Below, one piece after another: positions 11,441 through 22,248 of a stretch of 64,000 bases of DNA (position 1 is the stretch's first letter; each line of letters opens with the position of its first letter). The notes beneath the pieces are model-generated. The model saw only the letters and a program-made list of their open reading frames with translations. It made no database searches and was not told the DNA's origin. The stretch is from Neckera pumila (taxonomy: Eukaryota > Streptophyta > Bryopsida > Hypnales > Neckeraceae). The DNA lies in NCBI GenBank assembly GCA_963969595.1, contig OZ018414.1:21311660-21375659 (forward strand), written 5' to 3'. The translations under genes and the position numbers were made by a program.

Positions 11441-12110
11441 TCGGATTTTTAGTTCTATACTGTCATTCTTTTTAGGGTGTGAAACAAGTATGGAGACAGA
11501 CAGTTCTTTTAATTCGTTTGTTTCCTTATTTTTGCAACAAGTACGGTACAGTAGCGGTCGATGGAAATTCCATGTGCATGCACTGTTCGTTGTTTCTTTG
11601 AACATTCTGTTTTTGTCCGCAACGAGTGACGTCACTTTCCAGTTTGCAGTGGAATAAAAATCGGGAAGTTAGTTTCTTTTATTCTGTTATTTTAGCTGCA
11701 GAAATCGATATAAAATTGCAGTGAAACAATCGGTACTCCGTTTTAGTTTCTTTTCTTCTTTTTCTTCTCTGCAACAATCGATGTAAATTTGAAGTGCAGT
11801 AAAACAATTGGCATTACAGTAGCTTCTTTTGTTCTGTTTCTTCTTACCCATTGCAATGAAACGATCGGTGTTTTGGTTCTGTTTCCGGAAATTAGTCTTT
11901 CTGCAACAACCGATAGAAATTGCAATTGCAAGGAAACATGCTCTGTAAGTACGGGTATTAGTTTCTCTTGCTGGCTTTGTTTATTTTCTGCATCAATAGT
12001 TGTAATTTCATTTCCAATCAAACAATTGGTATTAGTTTATTTTGTTCTATTTTCTTCTTTAACTATCGATGAAGATTTCAATTGCAGTCAAACAAGCGGG
12101 ACTTTGTTTT
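11441..12110. repeat. Degenerate minisatellite, about 85-90 bp units
   Basis: Successive blocks repeat the order of motifs: ttagtttctttt or a variant, a ttctgttt/tcttctt pyrimidine tract, gcaacaatcgatg, aaattgcaattgca and gaaacaatcggt. About seven diverged units can be followed, for example with cgatcgg/caatcgg words near 11445, 11730, 11800, 11860, 11905, 12020 and 12095. Confidence 0.65.
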
Positions 12111-12205
12111 GTACTCCGCACTCTTTTTTTCTGATGTGAATTCAAGTTATGCCAGCCTCCGTCAGCCTCAAATGCTTAAGGCTGGAGTTAATTTTCTACT
12201 AATAA

Positions 12206-12586
12206 GGTAGAAGCACCAGTTGTCGACCACGCCCAGTACCCAACCTGTAGGGTGAGCTGTTTCCAACCTTAGGTTGGAAATCAGGCTTGGAGTGATGTTT
12301 TTCTGTCTTTTTCAAGGTTAGGACTAAGATGGTTATGACACATGTCCCAAAGTAATGAGCATCCTTGAACAATCAGAATTGGAAGACTCTAGACATTGCC
12401 TAAATTAGTGAAATGCACTTTTGGGCTCCCAAATTTCATTGTAATTTCAATTTTGGGAATTAAATTCTGAAAATTTTGCAATCTCCATATTTCCTATCTT
12501 CCTACACGGGAAAAAATTCCACCACCTCATACTATGCACAATCTGCTCCAAAACTCCTTAAATGATCGACTACTGGTGCTTCTACC
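12206..12586. mobile_element. MITE with GGTAGAAGCACCAG inverted ends (381 bp)
   Basis: The ends are GGTAGAAGCACCAGTTGTCG and TCGACTACTGGTGCTTCTACC, nearly perfect inverted repeats over about 16 bp. The flanks are TAA on the left and TTA on the right, so a PIF/Harbinger-like TWA target is possible but the duplication is imperfect. The interior carries the phrase cagaattggaagactctagac shared with 17567-17909. Non-coding. Confidence 0.72.
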
Positions 12587-13352
12587 TTAGTAAGCTTGCA
12601 TAGTTCCTTAAGCCCGAAATGCAACACCTACATTCGGACCTAAAAGAGTCACTCTTTTCTAGATATTGATCGATTAGTCAAGATGTACACCATCTAAAAG
12701 AGTTTAGTGTTGGTTTCAAGTACATTTAGAGACAATACTTTGAAAACTTATAACTTCTTCATGCGATGTCTACTTAAATGCATGCTCAAAGGCATTGGAA
12801 TCTACTTTCCATTGCCAATGGGCCCCAATTTTATAAAAAAAACTAGTTTAATTATAGTAAGCATGCACAGTTGTAATTAAGGTCAATAGTAGGTGCACAT
12901 ACCTTATCCTAGACCAAACTTGCTTTCCTATACAAGGGCTAGAGTTCTTTTCTCTTTTCTCCATTCTCTAGTTGAAGGTGATTGTCATTTTCATTCCATG
13001 TTTCATTTAGTTTGAAAGAAAGTCATAGAGAAGTGGCTACAAGTTGAAAAGAATGTGCTCATTGGTTGTCAAACACAAGAAAAGATGTCAACAGTGTCTT
13101 CTTTTGACGAGTTTTCGTATCCATAAGTATTGAATGTGTGGTATGTAATTCGTGTTGTCACTTTTGTCCAAGGCATGTTTTTGATCCATTTGTAGATGAA
13201 CACAAAGTTCATTTTTTAAAATGATAAGAGTTCAATGGTCATAGAAAACAAAAGAGATGTTGAATGATGTAGCACTTTTTTTGTTGAAACATATTAAATG
13301 CAAGTCTACTGTTGACAGTATTCTTGCCTACCATATAGGAGACTTTCCATCA

Positions 13353-13826
13353 CGGCTGTCATACCTACAACAAGCCGCAAGCCTGCCCGTCCGATTGAGA
13401 TTCCGCCCGTCCGATGTAGTCAACATGTTGTTGACTTTATGTGAAGTTAAAAAAATGACAATGTGGAATTACCTTGTCGACACCTAGCTGCCAACATAGA
13501 TGCCGAGCGTGGACTTAAGCTGGACAGGGTGCAGATTTATGTTAAGGCGCGGACACACCTTAAGTCCCCGTCCCGTCTTTAAGTCCCCGCCCAGTCCTTT
13601 AAATCCGCGCCCAATCCTTAAGTCCCCGCCCCTAGCGTGCACCCGGATTCCAACATGAAATGCCATGTCACGCAGTGAAGGTAAATAATGGTAACTTTTT
13701 TTTTACTTGGCAAAATCCGAAGCTCTAAATCCTAAAACCCATCCGGACCATTTGTCCATTCGATTCGGTTCGCCCGTTTGTTCAGGACGTCCGGTGACCC
13801 TGGAACGCCCGATGTGACAATCCTGC
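13353..13826. mobile_element. Insertion with 9-bp target duplication in repeat L
   Basis: It is flanked by tttccatca at 13344-13352 and ttcccatca at 13827-13835, with one mismatch. The uninterrupted L copies read through ttccatcaatgatg or its equivalent. The insert is GC-richer than its host, has two cgcccgtccgat words, and contains a small tandem array. An 8- to 9-bp duplication fits hAT or Mutator-type transposition. Terminal inverted repeats are weak (ctgtcat and its counterpart), so the class is open. Confidence 0.6.
13541..13633. repeat. About 19-bp tandem repeat (TTAAGTCCCCGCCC core), 5 units
   Basis: Five degenerate units with the core ttaagtccccgccc are found inside the 474-bp insertion. 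This is the most C-rich sequence of the neighbourhood. Confidence 0.8.
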
Positions 13827-15150
13827 TTCCCATCAATGATGTTGTGAGTCACAGAAGTGGTTGTTAGTTTACTTATTCAAAAGAAAAAATATTGACGTTG
13901 GAAAATCACCCTCAATAGTTGCAAGTGGTCATTGGTTTATTTATATTTGTGTGCATGTATATATGTAGATATCAAATTTTAAAACTTTCTTATTTATCAT
14001 TTCAATTTACACAAAGTTCATTGTAAAATATGAAGATATTAGCATTAGAACCCAACATGTCTATAGAATGTATATAATTTGCATATATCTATATTACGAT
14101 TTTCATAAAAATTATTGTAGTATAGAGAGTCTACTTCAAAAGGAAAAATATAGACGAGAATCGTAAATTATTGGAATCAAGACTTATAGATGCCTCTTCA
14201 CCTCAATTTTTTTCAGTTTAAATAGTTAGTAATTAAGTTCTGCATAGCTAGGACAACCATTCTTAGAATTGACCTATTTGTTCTATCATGTGTAATTAAA
14301 AGTTCTTTTTATTTTGTTAGAAAGCTAAATGTAATACAATTGTTTCGATTCCTTCAAGTGTTCCAACCAAATATGCATTGGTTAAATATTTATAGACTTA
14401 ACCAAAGAATTGATTTTAGATACAACTTTGTAGGAAATCTATCTAGAGAGAAGAATGCAAATTCCTAGTCAAATTTCCAAAATAAATTATTGCAAATGAC
14501 CAAAAATTTATATTGAAATTGTATAGATATAATAAAAATGCTTTACAAATTTGCTAATATTAAATCAAATCTACTTCAACTACCTTGATGAAAGATGTAA
14601 CATTATAAAAAAAATGCACTATGACCCAATGATCTTTAGTGTAGGATCTGAATTAAATGAACTCTTGTTTTTTGATAATTGGAATTGTTCTTCATAGGAT
14701 GTCTTTTCTAGCTACATCAACTACTTTAGTGCGGATGAAGAAATAAAATGTACTTTTGTAGAATGGGAGGAGAAGAAATTGTAATCAAGATTATATATAG
14801 TACTCAATCAAATACAACCTCTCCACTATCGAGGAATCTAGCTTGGAAATGCCTTTCAATGTTTTAAGAGATTAAGAACCATTAAATTGAAATGGAATAA
14901 AAGCTTTATAAAAATTCAACATACAATGCCTATTCAATATATAGTAATTGAAATGCCTTGATTGACCATAAAGTCTATTTCCACATTGTTTTATACTTTA
15001 CCATTGCAATAAAATATGTAGGTATTACTCCCTTTATACCACTAAAATCCTGTTGAATTAGACATAATTTGTACACTATTAAAAACTTCATTTATTGATT
15101 GTGACTATTCAGCAAGCATTCGCCGTGTTGAATGACCTTGTCAAGGCAAG

Positions 15151-15829
15151 TTAACTCCAAATGACCCAAGCAACCATTTTCTGGTCACTACACCTTTGTT
15201 TTGAGCTTCTTGTTCTCAAATTTGAGTTTTTTAAAAATGGAAGTTAATTTTGAAAAGTTCACCATGTTATAAATTTAGTAACAGTGGTTTCATGAAATTC
15301 CAAGTTAAATTCCGCCTTGTGGAATTTTCAAAGTTAAGTGGTATTGTGCAGTTTACAATTCATTTTTTGGGGTTCAGTTTGGGCATGTCCAAAAAGCCAA
15401 CTAACCAATGTGATTCTTATCCACCTCAAAAAGGGCAAATCCAAGGAGTTCAAGGAGAAGACAAGTGTCCCATTTTTATTTTTTTCTTATAAAGACTACT
15501 CTCATTTCAGTGACCATTGTGCATTGCAAGCTCCACTATGAATTTGAAAATGCTTGGAATATTGTGAAATTTTACATGCACATTTTTAACTCTTTAATCT
15601 TTCATTGAGACCAAAAAAATCATCATTTCAAAATAATCTCACAATGACATGCTCCTTCTAAGTGCATTGCCTTCTATTTTCGAGATGCTCACTATCAATG
15701 TGAACTTTAAGATCCTAAGGTTATATTCTATGTGATTTCAAGAAAAAATAAGAAAAAAAAATTCTCAAGTTCAACATTGCAATTTTGGCCAATTTTGAAA
15801 GTACATGCCCTTGGGTCATTAGGGGTTAA
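15151..15829. mobile_element. TTAA-flanked MITE, family F (679 bp)
   Basis: The left end is TTAA-CTCCAAATGACCCAAGC. The right end is CTTGGGTCATTAGGGG-TTAA. The ends are inverted over about 16 bp with GACCCAAG in place of the GACCAAG of family A. The interior differs from A and B. It lies against the edge of repeat L. Confidence 0.75.
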
Positions 15830-16039
15830 GTAGTCAAGGAGCATTCCTCTTCCAGAAAGCTTGACCTTGTTCATGTGAGGCATCTCGTGTTTATTGCTTC
15901 CGTCTTGATTGTCTCAAATATGCATTGCTGCAAAGTGAGAAAGCAGTGATTCAAATTTTCTACCTCAACGCCCTCAAACACCTTGATTGTCCTGGCAACG
16001 AGATCATTTATTGTCTTCTTTTCAATTTGATGGATACTA

Positions 16040-16383
16040 TTAAAAAAAAATTAGGTTGAAGACATTCATGTCTAGGCCAACAATATTTGCAAGTTATTAT
16101 CAAATATGACACTTTTCACACATATTTTTGGTTCTAAAACGATGGCCTATTTTTTGCAGGGCCAAAAAAATGGTTTCAGTGAATTTGAATGCTTATATCT
16201 TGCAATCCATGTAGTGAATTTTTTTGAATTTTTTACCACGTGTTCTCAAGTCAGCATACTATAAGTTCCTATAGTTACATGTGTCTAAAAAGTTTTTTTT
16301 CTCAAAAATTTTGTACTTGTCCTAAAAATGGCAATTTTTGAGCATTTTTGGTTAAAACATAGTCATGAAACTTTAGGTATAAA
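16040..16383 (+). mobile_element. Family B fragment, right half
   Basis: Family B right-half words appear in order: cttatatcttgcaatcc, accacgtgttctcaa, tatagttacatgtgtc, ttgtacttgtcctaaaaatgg and an element end ctttaggtataaa. The left half and a clean TTAA end are missing. Confidence 0.55.
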
Positions 16384-16607
16384 TCCATCCTACGAAGTGG
16401 AAACCAACAGGATAAGTTTTATATTTTCTGGGATAAATGTAAAAAAAAAAGCCTCCTATTTTGTGCCTAGGGTATATTGTAGACCTCTCCTAGGTAATTT
16501 GGATCTCTGATTGCAAATGTTAATTCAAAATTTGCAAACAAAAAGTTTGTGGCAAATAATTTTTTTTTTGCATTTCTCCCAAGGTAAATGCACCTTGTTG
16601 GTCCCAC

Positions 16608-17177
16608 TTAAGGACCATGAGTGCAGATTTTGAACAATAAAAGAACGGAAACACATCCCAAAACTCATCAAAATGCATTTTTTTATCCATCAATCTTTTT
16701 TGAAGATTCTTGTATTAGTTCTTTAACATTTGTACAGTATAGATTATGAAAATTTTGTTTTGCAAATATTTTGTATTTCAAAAGGTATCGGTAGGTCTAG
16801 TCTCAAAAAGTAACTTTTTTCAGCTCAAAAAATGACCCTTCAAATTCGACTTGAATAAAAAATTAATATAAAAATCTTCAAAACTCACTATGTTTAGAAC
16901 TCAATATTTTGAACATATAGCAAAAAAATCTTGTAATAATCATAAGTATTTAATCTGCAATGAAATTTAGAAGGAATTTTCAATTTCTAGCTTCTAATTT
17001 TATTGTGAAATATTGGTTTGTATATTTGTTGATCGAACCATATGGGTGTGATTTATAAATCATGTTTTACAACTTTTGTTTGAGAGTCATCATTAAAATA
17101 TTGTTCTAAGTTGCATTTTATAATAGATCTTTACAATTGTAGAAATTTGGACAACCCCTTGGTCCTTTAGGGGTTAA
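16608..17177 (+). mobile_element. TTAA-flanked MITE, family G (570 bp)
   Basis: The right end is CTTGGTCCTTTAGGGG-TTAA at 17174. The left end is TTAA-GGACCATGAGTGCAG, which lacks the expected CCCCTAAA octamer when aligned to the related end at 45517. Interior words (gaagattcttgtattag, caaaatgcattttttta, atttgcaaaacaaa-type) match the interrupted, inverted copy at 43318-45520. Confidence 0.62.
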
Positions 17178-17566
17178 CCAACGTCCTCCCCTACCTTCAA
17201 GGGTTCTTAACTTAAAGGAGGCAACCCATTTCTGATCACTTAAGCAATTACACGAACCTGCAGGGTGGGTTTCTTCAGTGGAATTTTTTTTCCATGTGCA
17301 AAAATAGAGTTTGGAAGGGTTCTATAATTTTCTAGATTTTTTGTACTCAAAATAGAATTACTACAATTTTTTTAGCGGAAGATTCTATTTCTCCCATACT
17401 GATGATATAGGGCTTGCTATTTCCATCTATGGGCTGAAAACAAAATCCACCAAGGGTTGGTTGCAATATTGAGAGACTTGTAGCTAATCATAATGTGCCA
17501 CAACTGCCTCGGGAACCGCACCATAATTCATCTCTTCCTTCACCAAAATTCACGGAAAAAGAAGAA
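17178..17566. other. Spacer without recognised features
   Basis: About 390 bp between two mobile elements. No open frame or recognisable repeat end is seen. Confidence 0.5.
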
Positions 17567-17909
17567 GGTAAATGCACCAGTTGTCAACCACGCCTAGTAC
17601 CCAATCCATAGGTTGTGCTATTTCCAACCTTAGGTTAGGAATCATGGTTGGAGTGTTATTGTTCTGTCCTTTTCAAAGTTGGGACTAATAAAGTTATGAC
17701 ACATGTCCCAAAGTAGTGAGCATTCTTAAACGATTGGAATTGGAAGACTCTAGACATTGGCTATTGGTGAAGTGCTCTTTTTGCTTTCCAAAATTCACTG
17801 TAATTTTGAGAATAGAATTCTGAAAAATTTGCAATCCACATATTTCCTATCTTCCTATATGATAAAATTTCCACCACCTCATATTGCACACAATCTACTC
17901 CAAAATTGC
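17567..17909. mobile_element. Second copy of the GGTAGAAGCACC MITE, 3' truncated
   Basis: It begins GGTAAATGCACCAGTTGTC and follows the 12206-12586 element through the taggttgtgctatttccaac, gacacatgtcccaaagta and ttggaagactctagacattgg phrases. It stops at ccaaaattgcc, where a TTAA-family element begins. The intact relative has TTAA at that exact point (ctcc-TTAA-atgatc). Its right terminus is not found beyond the later elements. Confidence 0.65.
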
Positions 17910-18183
17910 CTAACCCCTAAAGGACCAAACACCATTTTTTGGCAACATAGCAATTTTGGGCAGCTCACTACGAACGGAGTTTTTTATTTTTTTTCTTTGA
18001 AAATTTCACAAAACATGTGCCCAAGGAGTCCCTTAAAGCTACAAACTAAAATCCCTTAAAGCTACTCCTCGGGCACATGTTTTGTGAAATTTTCAAAGAA
18101 AAAAAAGAAAAAATCCGTTCGCAATGAGCTACCCAAAATCACTATGTTGCCAAAAAAATGGTGTTTGGTTCTTTAGGGGTTAA
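17910..18183. mobile_element. 274-bp palindromic foldback element of family B ends
   Basis: Both ends carry CCCCTAAAGGACCAAACACC (right end in reverse complement, with one change). Two arms of about 125-130 bp are nearly perfect inverted copies of the first part of family B. Each contains ggcaacatag, gggcagctca and acatgtgccc or their close variants. A short loop sits near 18040-18055. A transcript would fold into one long hairpin. Confidence 0.85.
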
Positions 18184-18184
18184 G

Positions 18185-18764
18185 TTAACCCCTAAAGGAC
18201 CAAGGTGGTTTTTCTATCAAAAAACACTTAAAACTGTCATTTCTATTGCAAAGAGGAAAGAACTTTTAAATTTTTTTTTTTTGGCATATCCAACCGTAAG
18301 ATCTTATACTTGACTAGTATGTGAATACGTGGAAGAAATTTCAGAAACTTTGACCATGTAGATTGTAAGATATATACACTGAAAGTGAAGAAAACAAGTT
18401 TTTTTGCACCTTGATTCACTAGATTTTTTGGCTTTGAATCTTTTTATTTGAAAATTGCAAAAAAACAGAGGGCTGCTTCAGAGTGACAAATCAAGCTATT
18501 CAAAAGCATGGTCTGTCACTCCAACTAATTGCTGCAGTGAGCAGTCAGCTCACCAAAACAGTCAGTTTTCGCGTTTTCTTTTTTCTTTTTTTTGTCTCAT
18601 TAGGAAAAATTTCAGCCCTCCAAAAGGCCGCAAGTTTGGCACCCACCCGGTGCATTAATGGAAAGAAATTATGAAAAAATTATTTAAAATTTGGTGCTTG
18701 TACTAGAAATGCCAATTTTGGAGTGGTTTTGGTGAAAACAAAGTCTTTGACCTTTAGGGATTAA
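18185..18764 (+). mobile_element. Chimeric TTAA element: family A left half, family B right end
   Basis: The left end TTAA-CCCCTAAAGGACCAAGG and the following 280 bp match family A. The last 85 bp (tggtgcttgtactagaaatg to gacctttaggga-TTAA) match the family B right end. A middle block of about 200 bp at 18470-18670 is bounded by agagggctg and cagccctcc and belongs to neither. One G separates its left TTAA from the preceding element's TTAA. Confidence 0.7.
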
Positions 18765-18839
18765 TTAAAAGATGGATATAAAAGGAGAATTCTGAAAGGA
18801 TTGGCCATCACTTTTGTGGCAATCTATATACCTTAAATT

Positions 18840-19205
18840 AAATTTGTTTATTTGTTTTGTTTGTTTGAATGTTTGAATGTTTGAATGTTTGATACACTGA
18901 GATCTAGGAAATAGTGCATCCCTCAACCGGGCCTTTGATATCGTTGGAAAGTTGTCCACAAAGAGGGGTGCATGGACTTTGTTTCGTGGAGTTGATTTTT
19001 TATTTATTTTTAAATTTCAAAATTGAATTAAATTATCTTTTATCTGGAAAAAAAAACATAACGTCCACGAACCAAAGCCCTTGCACTCTTTCATGCATAC
19101 AACTTTCTATTGCAAAGCCATTGCACTCCTTTGTGCATAAAAGATATTGAATTTTAAAAAAAAGGTAAATATTCATTGTGGCAACAATACATGGTACACT
19201 ATATT
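18840..19205 (+). repeat. H repeat, copy 3
   Basis: A GTTT/GAATGTTT run is followed by a core with gatctaggaaatagtgcatcc, tttgatatcgttggaaag, and aaagaggggtgcatgg. It ends with gtggcaacaatacatggtaca. The order matches copy 2. No coding potential is recognised. Confidence 0.55.
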
Positions 19206-19211
19206 GATATT

Positions 19212-20536
19212 TTAACCCCTAAAGTTCTTTGACTATGTTTTCACCAAAAACATTCAAAAACTGCCATTTTTAGTACAAGTACCAAATTTTTGTAAAAAAT
19301 CCTTTTTAGACATATACAACCGTAGGATCTTGTAGTATGCTGACTTCAAAATATGTGGTAAAAATTTCAAAAATTTCCACCACGTGGATTGCAAGATATA
19401 AGCATTCAAATTCATTGAATGGCCTTGCAAACAATAGGGCAGCTGCACTTCACAAGCTCACTTTTCTATGAAAAAATGTCCAAAATGGTGGTGCTTCTTT
19501 GGATTCTTTTTTCTAGACCAGTTGGCTACATGCTTGAAAGTGTCACATCATTTAGAATCATATAACATTTAAGAAAAAAATAGTAAGTAGATAAATAATT
19601 ATTCAAATTATTCAAATTATTTGTCTCCTTGGGGGAAAAATCAAGTCCGGGCAGGTTCCTACTGTCTCAATTTTTAATAATATTTTTTGGGATTTTTTGA
19701 AGTTGTATATTATTGCAAGAGCTTTGTGAATATATAATTTTAATTTTAGTTAATGCCCGGGAGCAAAAGGTATGGCACAATAAGCAAAATTGGAATTCGG
19801 TGGGCAGCCCAAAAAAAATCAAAGAAAGTCAAAATAATTCCTTTTTCAAATTTTTTTTCTCAAAGACTACATTTTAGTCTACATGTGAAGCTTTGTTTCA
19901 TTCAATTTGGACTAATAATGAGAAAGTTATGGACAATCTTAGTTTTTCGGGCAATCTAAGCATCTTCTTGAAAAAATAACTTGTAGAATTCGTTTTTCAA
20001 TGCAATTTTTAGAATTTTTCAAAAAAATTTGTTAGGTAGGGTTAGATTTTCTTGCTAGAGTAATCTCACCGTTGGGATTATTGTGATTCAATTCCATCTA
20101 AAAGCTATTAACAATTTTGTTTTTTCTTCAATCTTAAACCGACCTCTACTTACCAATTTTTTAATGAGTGAAAATGAAGTGCTTTTTATCCTAAATTTTT
20201 TTGGGAGATTCTTGACTCAACTAATTAACATAAATAAGTAGAAAATCAAAGTCTAAAGTGCAAAAAAATTGAACTAAAAAGACTCAAAGCCAAAAAATTT
20301 AGTCAAGCAAGGGACAAAAAAACTTGTTTTCTTCACTTTAAATGCATATATCTTGCAATCTACATGGTCAAAGTTTCTGAAACTTCTTCCACATATTTAT
20401 ATACTAGTCAAGTATAAGATCTTACAATTGGATATGCAAGAAAAAACAATTTTTAAAGCTCTTTTTTCTTTGCTATAGAAATGACAGTTTTGAGTGGTTT
20501 TTGATAGGAAAATCACCTTGGTCCTTTCAGGGTTAA
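19212..20536 (-). mobile_element. Two fused TTAA elements: B fragment plus family A
   Basis: The left part (19212 to about 19570) is the right half of family B in reverse: TTAA-CCCCTAAAGTTCTTTGAC, then ccaccacgtggattgcaag and ccaaaatggtggt. From about 19620 the text is a nearly complete reverse family A element (gtccgggcaggttcc, gcccgggagcaaaagg, caatctcaccgttggg). It ends ttggtcctttcaggg-TTAA at 20533-20536. The outer end of the A part is eroded. Confidence 0.65.
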
Positions 20537-20537
20537 G

Positions 20538-21067
20538 TTAACCCTGAAGTGCGCCGACATCCATATTTTGGACAATGAACAGAGGGCTTCAAGGCACTAT
20601 TTTGTCCAACTAAGCTCTCATTCATCCAATGTAAATATTTGAATCTAGACAAGACAACCTTCCTAAATGACCAAATTCATAAACTTCAAGTAAATCATAT
20701 TTCTGCATTAGAAGAGATTTGAGGCCTCCAAGAGCCCACAAATTATCTTGCATTCCCACGCTGTAGAATGCAGGAAAGCTGTTGGACTAATGTGGTCGAG
20801 AGAGTGCCACGTCATTTTCAAAAAAAAATAAAAAATAAAAAAGGCCTGAAATGATATTTGGGAAAGAAAAAAAAATTTAATTTTTTTTTTTGAAAAAAAA
20901 AATTTTGACAGCCCGTTTCGGCTGTTCACAGATCTGGCCAGATTGGAAAATGGGCCTGAAATGGCCCTGCAATGGCCCTGCAATGGCCTCAAATCTCTTC
21001 TAATGTACAAAGATAAAAGCAAAAATGTGCAATAATTCAGAAAAGGATTGAAATGTTTAGGGGTTAC
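20538..21067. mobile_element. TTAA-type element with an inserted MITE
   Basis: The left end TTAA-CCCTGAAGTGCGCC at 20538 and the right end gtttaggggTTAC at 21064 bound about 230 bp of own sequence once the MITE at 20706-21005 is removed. The right TTAA has decayed to TTAC. It is close in size to family C, but sequence similarity is not obvious. Confidence 0.5.
20706..21005. mobile_element. CATTAGAAGAGAT MITE, copy 1 (300 bp)
   Basis: The inverted ends are CATTAGAAGAGATTTGAGGCC and its complement at the right. A second copy at 35149-35436 has CATTAGAGGAGAT ends. The GC-richer arms surround a poly-A/T middle. Near the right end the phrase atggccctgca is repeated. No clear target duplication is seen. 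Confidence 0.7.
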
Positions 21068-22248
21068 GTGATTGAGTATTGGTTAGTGATCCCAGAACTG
21101 CTTTTTTGAATTTAGTGCAACATGCTACCTAGGTTATTAGGATTTAGTGCAATATGCTACCTCCAAGACAAATGGGACTCAATTTTGGCTACCTTGAGGG
21201 TGAGTAATATTAAAAAAAATAGAAAAGATAGGATTTTGTACTAGATAACCGACAAGCCGCGGTAGCAGCAAGTAGGTTATTGGACATAACCGGTTGTTTA
21301 CTTTTCAATCACAACCTTTGATCTTCATGATCCAAGGGTGTAGGAAGCAAGTTGAAAGGAGAGAAGGTTATGAGTTACAACTTGTAATGGCAACGATGAT
21401 GGGTTGCCAATGGGACGGTGCCACGCGAGTGTTGAAAACTCAACAACTGGTTATACAAGTTTTAAAGGATTATTGGGAGTACTATAATACAAAACTAATG
21501 AAATAGATGCTAATTCCAATGGAGAGGAAGTTGTACATTGGCTACCAAATTCTATTGTTTGTTGCAATCTTGATTAAAATTTAATTTTTTCAAGGATTTT
21601 TTCCAATACACTTTTAGCTCCTAAAATTTTTAGTAGCAATGGAGCAAAATTTAGCCGCTTTTGTGAACGATGGTACTGGAGCTTTTACCTTAGCCTATGT
21701 AGCCATAATGGGGGTGATCAGGAATGGGTTGCCTCCCAATGTCCGGGAAGAACCGGCGGCTAATACAAAGTTAGCCGGTTGAAATGGTCAAAAAACCGGT
21801 TGAGCTTTGAAAATGAAGGATGGAAAACCGGAGGAAAAATGGATAAGATAGGCAATCAACCGGTGTACATAAAAATTTGGGGGATAATTTACCCGCCTCA
21901 ATTTATAATAGGGTGGATTTTAACCGGTTTGTTTTGTAAAAAGGAGGATTTTAGCTGCTATACATGTACCGTAAGTGACACATACCCAAGGTTAGGATAG
22001 GTCGGGTATTGAGATAAAGAGGCCGGGTACTATATAAGGGGGTCAGTGGGACCAGCTGGGAATAGGGCCAGCTGGCCATAGGGGAGCACCCAAGGAAGAG
22101 GGGCGGGAGGGCTGTTTGAAATTTTTTTTAATAACTAAAAGTAAAAAAAAAAAAAAAAACCCTAAACCTATCCGACCTACCTGCCGCCCCGCCGGCCGTT
22201 GCCCTCCTCCGCTCTCGCCTGGCCGCCTCCCACACTACCCGAAATCGC
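21068..22248. other. Unassigned stretch with ccggtt words
   Basis: No convincing gene is seen. Seven or more accggt/accggc words lie between 21288 and 21925. A terminus resembling the GGTAGAAGCACC family (ggtactggagcttttacctta) occurs at about 21672-21693. A homopolymer A run is at 22145-22159, followed by GC-rich text. Confidence 0.4.

Larger units (their letters stand above)
12600..15125 (-). repeat. Long dispersed repeat L, minus-strand copy
   Basis: Reading the minus strand, this region aligns in order with the L copy at 31534-38110. Shared words include aaatttttggtcatttgcaat, tccaacatttcctacaaagtt-like text, gataaataagaaa, taaaccaatgacca, gatggaaaa, atgccacacattcaatact, gcaagtttg and ggtatgtgcacctacta. 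The copy is interrupted by a 474-bp insertion at 13353-13826. The repeat is non-coding as far as I can see, and its class is not determined. Ends are approximate. Confidence 0.62.

Noticed and set aside
11126..11635. 169-codon minus frame and overlapping plus frames
   Set aside because: Several overlapping frames in both strands of a short GC-rich stretch, with no motif and an Arg/His-rich composition typical of non-coding GC-rich DNA.
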